Positions 8,783 through 14,799 of a DNA stretch of 64,000 nucleotides are shown here, one piece after another (position 1 is the stretch's first letter; every line of letters begins with the position of its first letter). The notes beneath the pieces are model-generated. The model searched no databases. It was not told the DNA's origin and was given only the letters and a program-made list of their open reading frames with translations. This stretch comes from Alistipes sp. (GTDB lineage: Bacteria > Bacteroidota > Bacteroidia > Bacteroidales > Rikenellaceae), in assembly GCA_017398045.1 (NCBI GenBank), contig JAFQHI010000025.1:370054-434053 (forward strand), in the 5' to 3' direction. A program made the position numbers and the translations under genes.

Positions 8783-8815
8783 GGTATAAAGTGTATTAAA
8801 TTGGTTCTAACTCTA

Positions 8816-8844
8816 CAAAGTTACGAAAAAAATCGGTTCGACAA
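8816..8844 (-). promoter_or_regulatory. Promoter of the cupin gene
   Basis: On the minus strand, TTG (complement of 8842-8844) is followed by 18 nt and TAACTTTG (8816-8823), 34 nt upstream of the ATG. Confidence 0.65.
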
Positions 8845-8861
8845 AATCTCCCGCGTCCGGT

Positions 8862-8892
8862 TTGCGTTTTACAGCTGAAAAATGTAATTTTG
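8862..8892 (+). promoter_or_regulatory. Promoter of the NifX-like / metal exporter operon
   Basis: TTG at 8862-8864, 20 nt, TAATTTTG at 8885-8892; the start codon is at 8912 or 8915. Confidence 0.65.
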
Positions 8893-8911
8893 CGGAAAAC
8901 AAAATTAGCAC

Positions 8912-9292
8912 ATGATGTTTACACTCGAAACAACCAAAGTTGCCGTGCCGACGCGCGACGGTGTGGTCGATGACCACTTCGGCCACTGCGCCTATTATAC
9001 GATTTTCACCCTTGTGGCCAACCGCATAACCGCAACCGACAGGATGCCCTCTCCCGAGGGATGCGGCTGTAAGTCGGGCATTGCCCCCGTATTGGCTGCT
9101 GCCGGTGTGCGCGTGATGCTGGCCGGAAACATGGGCGAAGGGGCAAAGCGTGTCCTGGAGCAGAACGGCATCCGTGTCGTGAGAGGTTGCCATGGTGCCG
9201 TGGAGGAGTTGATTGAGGCCTACTTGGCCGGTCGTGTAGTCGATTCGGGCGAGGGTTGCCATTCGCACGAGTGCCACGACCACAACGCATAA
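8912..9292 (+). CDS. NifX/NifB-type dinitrogenase cofactor-binding family protein
   Basis: A 126-residue protein with the fold signature of the dinitrogenase iron-molybdenum cofactor-binding family: KVAVPTRDGVVDDHFGHC near the start, a central GCGCKSGIAPVLAAAGVRVMLAG, and GAKRVLEQNGIRVVRG. The last 15 residues are rich in Cys and His (GCHSHECHDHNA), suggesting an added metal-binding tail. No nitrogenase genes are nearby, and the family is common in non-fixing anaerobes where its role is unclear. The ATG of the metal exporter lies 4 nt after its stop, so both are one operon. A metal carrier or sensor for the exporter is a reasonable inference. Confidence 0.85.
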   Translation: MMFTLETTKVAVPTRDGVVDDHFGHCAYYTIFTLVANRITATDRMPSPEGCGCKSGIAPVLAAAGVRVMLAGNMGEGAKRVLEQNGIRVVRGCHGAVEELIEAYLAGRVVDSGEGCHSHECHDHNA

Positions 9293-9296
9293 CACG

Positions 9297-10532
9297 ATGC
9301 AGACCTATTTGATGCCATTGGTGGTTTTGGTGGCCGAAATGGCCCCTTACCTGTTGCTCGGCTTTCTCATTGCCGGCCTTCTGCACGCCTTTGTGCCGCG
9401 CACGGTCTATGCCCGTTACCTCTCGGGCAATGATTTCCGCTCGGTCGTTCTGGCCGCGCTCTTCGGTGTACCGCTGCCGCTCTGTTCGTGTGGCGTGATT
9501 CCGACCGCAATGTCGATGCGTCGTGAGGGTGCCTCGCACGCTGCGACCGTCTCGTTTCTGATTGCTACGCCCCAGACGGGTGTCGATTCGATTGCCGCCA
9601 CCGCCTCGCTCCTGGGACTTCCCTTTGCCTTGTTGCGCCCCCTGGCTGCTTTGGTGACGGCCTTGGGCGGAGGTGCTTTGGTGGGGGCCTTGACCCGTGA
9701 AAGTGGGGTAGAGACAGCCGCTACAACCTCGCGCGCGGAACTTCCTGCGGGCTTTGGGGCGCGATGCGTCGTGGCCTTGAAATATGGCTTTGGGCAGATG
9801 ATGCAGGACATCGGCAAATGGCTGGTCGTGGGGTTGGTCATCGCGGGCGCAATTACCGTTTTTGTGCCGGATGGCTTCTTTGCCGAGTTTGGCGACAGGC
9901 CGCTTCTGAATATGCTTCTGGTGCTGGCCGTTTCGGCACCGATGTACCTTTGTGCTACGGGTTCGGTGCCGATTGCCGCCGCCCTGATGCTCAAAGGTTT
10001 GTCGCCCGGAGCAGCCTTTGTGCTGCTGATGGCGGGTCCGGCAACGAATATGGCCGCCATCCTCGTGATTGGCAAGGTCTTGGGGCGTAAGACGCTCCTC
10101 TTGTACCTCCTTTCGATTATCCTGGGTGCGATGACCTTTGGGCTGGGGATTGATTACCTGCTGCCTCGGGAGTGGTTTACGGCCGCCTCGACCGAGTATG
10201 CTGCCGCCTGCTGCCACGGAGCTACGCTCCCCTGGTGGAAGACGGCCTCGGCCGTGCTGTTTACCCTGCTGTTGGTCGTTGCCCTGGTGCGTCGTCATCA
10301 GCACACGGAAGTTGAACAACAAACAACCAAAACGATGGAAAAAGCGTATAAAATCAAAGGCATGATGTGCAACCACTGCAAAGCGAACGTAGAGCGCAAC
10401 CTCGCCAAACTGGAGGGCGTGGAGGCTGTGCGTGTCGATTTGGAGGCAGGCGTTGCCTACGTAACGGGTACGGTCGAGGAGCAGAAGGTCATCGACCTGA
10501 TTAACGAACTCGGCTACGAATACATTGCGTAA
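9297..10532 (+). CDS. SO_0444-type Cu/Zn efflux permease fused to an HMA domain
   Basis: A 411-residue inner-membrane protein. Residues 1-335 carry about eight hydrophobic segments of the YraQ/DUF318 permease family, with the CSCGVIPTA motif (Cys63, Cys65) in the first half and its inverted counterpart, LCATGSVPIAAALM, in the second. The stretch about 337-346 is hydrophilic. Residues 347-411 form a complete heavy-metal-associated domain with MMCNHCKANVE (Cys358, Cys361). This matches the SO_0444 family of putative Cu/Zn exporters. Met347 is preceded by an A-rich stretch (CAACAAACAACCAAAACG) that looks like a translation-initiation leader, so a separate 65-residue HMA protein could also be made. 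Upstream is the NifX-like gene; the DUF2461 gene follows after 2 nt. Confidence 0.88.
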   Translation: MQTYLMPLVVLVAEMAPYLLLGFLIAGLLHAFVPRTVYARYLSGNDFRSVVLAALFGVPLPLCSCGVIPTAMSMRREGASHAATVSFLIATPQTGVDSIAATASLLGLPFALLRPLAALVTALGGGALVGALTRESGVETAATTSRAELPAGFGARCVVALKYGFGQMMQDIGKWLVVGLVIAGAITVFVPDGFFAEFGDRPLLNMLLVLAVSAPMYLCATGSVPIAAALMLKGLSPGAAFVLLMAGPATNMAAILVIGKVLGRKTLLLYLLSIILGAMTFGLGIDYLLPREWFTAASTEYAAACCHGATLPWWKTASAVLFTLLLVVALVRRHQHTEVEQQTTKTMEKAYKIKGMMCNHCKANVERNLAKLEGVEAVRVDLEAGVAYVTGTVEEQKVIDLINELGYEYIA

Positions 10533-10534
10533 CG

Positions 10535-11236
10535 ATGAAGCCCAACGAAATTGCCGAGGCACTCGACTTCCTGCGTGAGTTGGCTGCCAACAACCATAAG
10601 CCGTGGATGGACGAAAACCGCGACCGCTACAAATTGCACCGTGGCCGCTTTGAAAGGTGGGTGGAGCATTTGGCGGACCGTATCTCGGAGTTCGACCCTT
10701 CGGTGGCGGGGCTGACGGCCAAGGAGTGTACCTACCGCATGAACCGTGATATCCGTTTCTCGGCCGACAAATCGCCCTATAAAACCCACTTATCGGCCTT
10801 CATTGCACCGCGTGGCAAGAACTCGAGGCTGGCGGGCTATTATATCCACCTCGAACCCGTCGTGGAGGGTTCGTCAATGATTGGCCACTCGATTTTGGCG
10901 GCCGGACAGGTCTGTATTCCGCCCGTGATTTTGCGCAGTATTCGCGAGGAGATTGTGGATAATGGCGATGAGATGCTCCGAAATATTGCGGCAGCCGAGG
11001 GTTTTGAAATCGACCGTGAAAACAGCCTGAAACGTGTCCCGACGGGCTTCGAGAGCGGTACGCCCTACGATGAGTTGCTTAAACTCAAAGACCACTGCCT
11101 CTCGCTTGACTTGACCGAGGAGGAGCTGCTTGCCCCCGATTTCGAGGAGCAGGTGCTGCGCCGTTTCCGCTCGGCCAAACCGTATCTTCAGCAGCTCAAC
11201 CGAGCCATAGAATACGGCTACGAAGAGATGATGTAG
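10535..11236 (+). CDS. DUF2461 (TIGR02453) family protein
   Basis: A 233-residue cytosolic protein of the usual length for this family. Family-like segments are FLRELAANNHKPWMDENRDRY at 11-31 (split here by the reader's eye into LRELAANN and KPWMDENRDRY), YRMNRDIRFSADKSPYKTH, and GYYIHLEPVVEGSSMIGHS. The function is not known. It starts 2 nt after the metal exporter stop, so it belongs to that operon, although nothing in its sequence suggests metal binding. Two tandem hairpin repeats begin 4 nt after its stop. Confidence 0.87.
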   Translation: MKPNEIAEALDFLRELAANNHKPWMDENRDRYKLHRGRFERWVEHLADRISEFDPSVAGLTAKECTYRMNRDIRFSADKSPYKTHLSAFIAPRGKNSRLAGYYIHLEPVVEGSSMIGHSILAAGQVCIPPVILRSIREEIVDNGDEMLRNIAAAEGFEIDRENSLKRVPTGFESGTPYDELLKLKDHCLSLDLTEEELLAPDFEEQVLRRFRSAKPYLQQLNRAIEYGYEEMM

Positions 11237-11240
11237 GGTA

Positions 11241-11364
11241 GGGAATCCGTCTAACAAGGCTCTTTTGGCATCTGCCTTGTCTGTTCCTCCTCACATACGT
11301 AAAGTATGCTGCGTCGCAACAGCCTTCGAGCAGCTTCAAAACAGCACTTGTTATACGAATTCCC
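11241..11364. repeat. Hairpin repeat element, copy B
   Basis: 124 bp bounded by GGGAAT...ATTCCC. The outer arms are CGTCTAACAAGGCTCTTTTG and the complement of CGTATAACAAGTGCTGTTTTG. An inner stem CATAC/GTATG sits in CTCA...CTGCG. It shares long identical blocks with copy C directly downstream (GTCTAACAAGGCTCTTTTGG and GAGCAGCTTCAAAA) and the core with copy A. Confidence 0.7.
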
Positions 11365-11375
11365 GCAAAGAAGAA

Positions 11376-11495
11376 GGATCCGTCTAACAAGGCTCTTTTG
11401 GCATCTGCCTTGTCCGAAAAATGCTCATTTACTTCAGTAAACTGCGCTTTTTCGTCCTGCGAGCAGCTTCAAAATAGCTCTTGTTATACGAATCC
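11376..11495. repeat. Hairpin repeat element, copy C
   Basis: 120 bp bounded by GGATCCG...CGAATCC with outer arms like copy B. The inner stem has changed to TTTAC/GTAAA, with both strands altered so that pairing is kept. A leftover fragment (GGCTCTTGTTA at 11507-11517) follows. Confidence 0.7.
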
Positions 11496-11521
11496 CCGCA
11501 AAGTATGGCTCTTGTTACATG

Positions 11522-11550
11522 AAAGGCGTGGTTCTTTGAACCACGCCTTT
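11522..11550. terminator. Bidirectional terminator
   Basis: AAAGGCGTGGTTC and GAACCACGCCTTT form a 12- to 13-bp stem with a short loop, between the convergent DUF2461 gene and the PspC operon. The AT-rich repeat AATTCTAAATTCTAAA follows at 11561-11580. Confidence 0.8.
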
Positions 11551-11579
11551 CTTAATTTTTAATTCTAAATTCTAAATTT

Positions 11580-12902
11580 TTATTGCTCGTTGACCTTTAC
11601 TTCAATCAACTTTTCGCCACCGGCCTCGACCGTAAAGTCGGCACCCTTTTCGCTCTCGTTGACATTGATTTTGATGGCAGAGTTGTTGCTTGTTTTAGGT
11701 TTGGCATCCTTCGTTTCGATTTTGACAAGCGGCTTTTGCTTGCCGGCTTCGTACGCACCTTCAGGGAGGGTCCAATCCCCGTTGAGGTCGATTGCGCCAT
11801 CCTCCTCGACCTGCTTAACCAACTCTTCGAGGGTGATTCGTTCGCCGTTAATCTCAATCTCCTCCTGCATGATTTCCTCCTTCTTCAGCTCATATCCGTC
11901 GATGGCTCGCGGTGCCACCCCATGCTTGATGGCAATGCCGGCACAGAGCAGAATCGAGAGAATCCACAGCGCAACACCAAAAAGCAACACCTTGCCATTC
12001 GAATGGCGCGAAGCGATAAGGCACATCAGCACATAAATCATCAGCAGGGTAGGGATGAAGGGGATGAAGATAGCCAGCACAGGCACCGCCATCGGAATAT
12101 CGGCCGGCATCAACTCATGACCTCCGACAACGATAGCAAACAGACCTATCAGGAGCGCGCAGGCGAAGAGTACGAGGAAGAAGACAATCAGTCCGGCAAA
12201 CATCTTTAGGAGCAGCAATGCAATTTGTCCGGCCGTCGAAACCGTACTTGCCACTACGGCTTTGGCCTTGGCGTCGGGGTCGTTGGCGGCAGCCGAAGAG
12301 GCGATGTTCTGGGCCGTAATCGGCTGACCGTTCATCTCCAGCTTCTGGCGTGCCGTGCGGGCTACGGGGACGGCAAACCACATCACTACGTAGCAGATGA
12401 TAAAGACACCGAACAGATTGCCCATCAGCGGACCCATCCACCCGAAGAGGGGAATGTGGCTGAAGCAGCTCATGATGAGCGGCAGGAACATCGCCACGCG
12501 AATCCAGGCGGGGTCCACATCGAAATATCTGGCAATGCCGGAGCAGACACCGCCCAATTTGGCATTCTCCAGGTCGCGGTAGAGGCGTCGGGGGTTGCGG
12601 TCGAGGGGCGTATGTTTAGGCTGCGCTTGCTCCTCCTCCTCCTCGCCACGAATATCCTCGGGCGAACCCATCTGTGCGATGATGTTCTTCACGAGCGGAA
12701 GCTCCACCACGCGCGTATTGTCCTGCGTCGAGAGAATCAGCTCGGCAATGCGGGCCTCGATATCGGCCACAATCTCGGCTCCGTCGGGCGAACCCTTGTA
12801 GTTTGCTTTGAGGACCGTGAGGTAGTTCTGCAACTCGTTGTAGGCCTCTATGTCCATCGAAAAGGCAATCCCCGAAAGGCTGCATTTTTTCACTTCGTTC
12901 AT
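11580..12902 (-). CDS. PspC-domain membrane protein (long form)
   Basis: A 440-residue protein. Residues 1-85 form a charged N-terminal domain (CSLSGIAFSMDIEAYNEL, DIEARIAELI) shared with the short PspC protein at the start of this operon. Residues about 105-180 are the PspC domain with LYRDLENAKLGGVCSGIARYFD (as RRLYRD and GGVCSGIARYFDVDP) and two hydrophobic helices. Three further membrane segments lie between about 215 and 330. The C-terminal 100 residues are hydrophilic, rich in Glu/Lys/Asn, and end in a predicted beta-type segment (DFTVEAGGEKLIEVKV). PspC-type proteins sense membrane stress. It is the last gene of a PspC-PadR-GIN-PspC operon, so it probably acts in envelope stress sensing. 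Confidence 0.82.
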   Translation of the reverse strand: MNEVKKCSLSGIAFSMDIEAYNELQNYLTVLKANYKGSPDGAEIVADIEARIAELILSTQDNTRVVELPLVKNIIAQMGSPEDIRGEEEEEQAQPKHTPLDRNPRRLYRDLENAKLGGVCSGIARYFDVDPAWIRVAMFLPLIMSCFSHIPLFGWMGPLMGNLFGVFIICYVVMWFAVPVARTARQKLEMNGQPITAQNIASSAAANDPDAKAKAVVASTVSTAGQIALLLLKMFAGLIVFFLVLFACALLIGLFAIVVGGHELMPADIPMAVPVLAIFIPFIPTLLMIYVLMCLIASRHSNGKVLLFGVALWILSILLCAGIAIKHGVAPRAIDGYELKKEEIMQEEIEINGERITLEELVKQVEEDGAIDLNGDWTLPEGAYEAGKQKPLVKIETKDAKPKTSNNSAIKINVNESEKGADFTVEAGGEKLIEVKVNEQ

Positions 12903-12925
12903 GGTTTGTTAGGGAGTTTGATGGG

Positions 12926-13768
12926 TTATTTTTTGGTAATCGAACCACCGCTCGATGTCGAACGCGAGAAGTTCTTGCACTCGCCATAGACGCGGATGTC
13001 GCCGGCCGACGAGGCGTTGCCTTTGAACTCCTCCAGGCAGCAGATGGCAATCTCGCCTGCCGACGAGGCTTCGGCGTGGCAGTGCTTTACGACAAAGTGT
13101 CCGCCCAGAATATCGCCTGCCGACGAGGCCTCGAGCGTGGCATCGATGGCTGCACCCTTGACGACGATTTCACCTGCCGAGGAGACGCTCATGTGGCACT
13201 TTTGTGTCGTGAGGGTCAGCTCAATCTCGGCCGACGAGGTGGCTTCCGCCTCGCAGTCGTTGCTCTTTACTTCGCCCTTGTATTCACCGGCCGACGAGGT
13301 GTCAATGTCGCACGCTTCGGCAATGATGTCGGCCTCGATTTCACCCGAGCTGGAGGCCTTGACGCTCACCTCCTTCTTGACGATTTTTACCTCCGATTGA
13401 ACCTTGGCAGCACTCGATGCCTTCAGCGACGAGAGCTTGCCGTCGGTCGGCACGGTGATGGTGACGTGTACGTTTTGAATCGAGCGTACATCGTTGTCAA
13501 TCGTGAGGTTCAGTACGCCATTCGATACCTTGGCCACCACCCACTCGATGAGGTTGTCATCGGCTGCGATTTGAATCTTGCTGTCGGTGGTCTCGGGAAC
13601 GAGTTTTACGTGGATGGCACGTGAGGCGTGAACCCCCTCAAAGGCCTCCACCGAGACCTCTTTCGATACGATGTTGCCGCTTCCCTTGATGCGCTTCGGT
13701 GCGGCCTCTGTTGTCCCTGCGATGACCATTAAAAGGGCGGTCATCAACCCTATCAGATAGCTTTTCAT
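12926..13768 (-). CDS. Secreted head-GIN domain protein (DUF2807)
   Basis: A 280-residue protein with a signal peptide (MKSYLIGLMTALLMVIAG). RIKGSGNIVSKEV follows, typical of the start of a head-GIN (DUF2807) domain. From about residue 115 it consists of roughly nine repeats of SSAGEI/SSAGDI spaced by about 20 residues, ending SSGGSITKK. These form the turns of a right-handed beta-helix. No lipobox is seen, so it is probably periplasmic or surface-associated. The family is annotated as putative adhesin, but in Bacteroidota it is often next to PspC and PadR genes, as here, which suggests an envelope-stress role. At DNA level the repeats give many GCCGACGAGG units on the plus strand. Confidence 0.85.
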   Translation of the reverse strand: MKSYLIGLMTALLMVIAGTTEAAPKRIKGSGNIVSKEVSVEAFEGVHASRAIHVKLVPETTDSKIQIAADDNLIEWVVAKVSNGVLNLTIDNDVRSIQNVHVTITVPTDGKLSSLKASSAAKVQSEVKIVKKEVSVKASSSGEIEADIIAEACDIDTSSAGEYKGEVKSNDCEAEATSSAEIELTLTTQKCHMSVSSAGEIVVKGAAIDATLEASSAGDILGGHFVVKHCHAEASSAGEIAICCLEEFKGNASSAGDIRVYGECKNFSRSTSSGGSITKK

Positions 13769-13774
13769 ACCTTC

Positions 13775-14116
13775 TTATGCTTCAGTTTGGTTTTTACCTC
13801 TAATTACTTCAATCTGTTTAACCATCTCTTCCCATGCCTTGTCCCATTGGGCGAGATATTGATGGCCGGCTTCGGTCAGCGAGTAGAATTTGCGCGGGGG
13901 GCCTTGCGGTGACTCCTCCCAGCGATAGGTCAACAATCCGGCATTTTTTTGGCGGGTGAGGATGGGGTAGAGTGTACCCTCGACCACAATCATTTCGGCC
14001 GCCTTCAGCTCGGCAATGATTCTCGGAGCATAATTGGCACCTCGAGCCAAAATGGCGAGGATGCAGTACTCCAGGATGCCTTTGCGCATCTGAATCTTTA
14101 CATTCTCTTCGGTCAT
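13775..14116 (-). CDS. PadR-family transcriptional regulator
   Basis: A 113-residue winged-helix protein matching PadR family length and order: KGILEYCILAILA (helix 1), an ELKAAEMIVVEGTLYPILTRQKNAGLL recognition region (visible as VEGTLYPILTR), a wing with RWEESPQGPPRKFYSLTEAG, and a C-terminal helix (YLAQWDKAWEEMVKQIEV) for dimerisation. It is probably an autorepressor of this operon. The stop of the short PspC gene lies 2 nt upstream of its start and the GIN gene begins 6 nt downstream. Confidence 0.92.
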   Translation of the reverse strand: MTEENVKIQMRKGILEYCILAILARGANYAPRIIAELKAAEMIVVEGTLYPILTRQKNAGLLTYRWEESPQGPPRKFYSLTEAGHQYLAQWDKAWEEMVKQIEVIRGKNQTEA

Positions 14117-14118
14117 AA

Positions 14119-14634
14119 CTATTTGTTGTTAAGGTTAATTGTCGGAACAGGCTCTTCGGGGATGACAATCCACAGAATAATATAAATCCAGATGGAGAGT
14201 CCGCCAAAGAGAATCAACATAAAGGTGATGAGGCGAATCAACGTCGGGTCGAGGTCGAAATACTCGGCAATACCCGAGCAGACACCTGCAATCGAACGTC
14301 TTAAGCGCGGACGGTAAAGGCGACGGACCGTCTGGGCGGTTGAAGCGTTCTCCTCCGTTTCGCTGTCGGCTACGCGGGCCGCGCCGAAGGTGTCGGGGTC
14401 GCCAATCTGCTGCATCGTCGCCTCGACCTCCGTGAGGGTTACGACGCGCTGCGGTGTGTAGCGTTGTTCGTTGAGCAGCTCGGCTACGCGACGCTCGATG
14501 TCCTCCATCGTCTCTTTGTCCCCCTCGGGCAGGCGATTCTCGATGCGTTTGAGGTAGCGTTTCAGGGCGCGATAGGCATCGTCGTCGAGGGTGAAGGCTA
14601 CCGAGCCGATGTTTACATTGACAGTCTCTTTCAT
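14119..14634 (-). CDS. PspC-domain membrane protein (short form)
   Basis: A 171-residue protein starting at MKETVNVNIG. The frame is open upstream to 14691 but the promoter (14678-14708) lies inside that extension. Residues 1-90 form a charged domain (DDDAYRALKRYLKRIENR, DIERRVAELLNE) also found in the longer PspC protein encoded three genes downstream. A PspC domain follows with RPRLRRSIAGVCSGIAEYF (visible as SIAGVCSGIAEYFDLD) and two membrane helices (LIRLITFMLILFG, IWIYIILWIVIP). It heads the operon and is 2 nt from padR. The shared N-terminal domain implies an ancient duplication or a hetero-oligomer. Confidence 0.87.
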   Translation of the reverse strand: MKETVNVNIGSVAFTLDDDAYRALKRYLKRIENRLPEGDKETMEDIERRVAELLNEQRYTPQRVVTLTEVEATMQQIGDPDTFGAARVADSETEENASTAQTVRRLYRPRLRRSIAGVCSGIAEYFDLDPTLIRLITFMLILFGGLSIWIYIILWIVIPEEPVPTINLNNK

Positions 14635-14677
14635 GGTTTTGTCTATTTGTTTGTAGGGTTTGATTCTAATTACAATG

Positions 14678-14708
14678 CAAATATATGACAAATTTTGGTA
14701 TTATGCAA
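14678..14708 (-). promoter_or_regulatory. Promoter of the PspC-PadR-GIN operon
   Basis: Minus strand TTG (complement of 14706-14708), 20 nt, TATATTTG (14678-14685), 43 nt before the ATG. PadR would be the natural candidate to bind here. Confidence 0.7.
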
Positions 14709-14748
14709 TACAAAGAACCTATTTTTTATCATTTTTCTTCATTTTATG

Positions 14749-14779
14749 TTGATACCTATATTAAAAAGAGTTATCTTTG
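14749..14779 (+). promoter_or_regulatory. Promoter of the GH2 gene
   Basis: TTG at 14749-14751, 20 nt, TATCTTTG at 14772-14779; ATG at 14800. Confidence 0.7.
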
Positions 14780-14799
14780 TCGAAAACCATCATATAACC

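Noticed and set aside
13000-13420. Regular repeats that could suggest a CRISPR array
   Set aside because: They are in-frame codons of the GIN beta-helix protein, with no spacers of constant length. No CRISPR array or cas gene was seen in the window.
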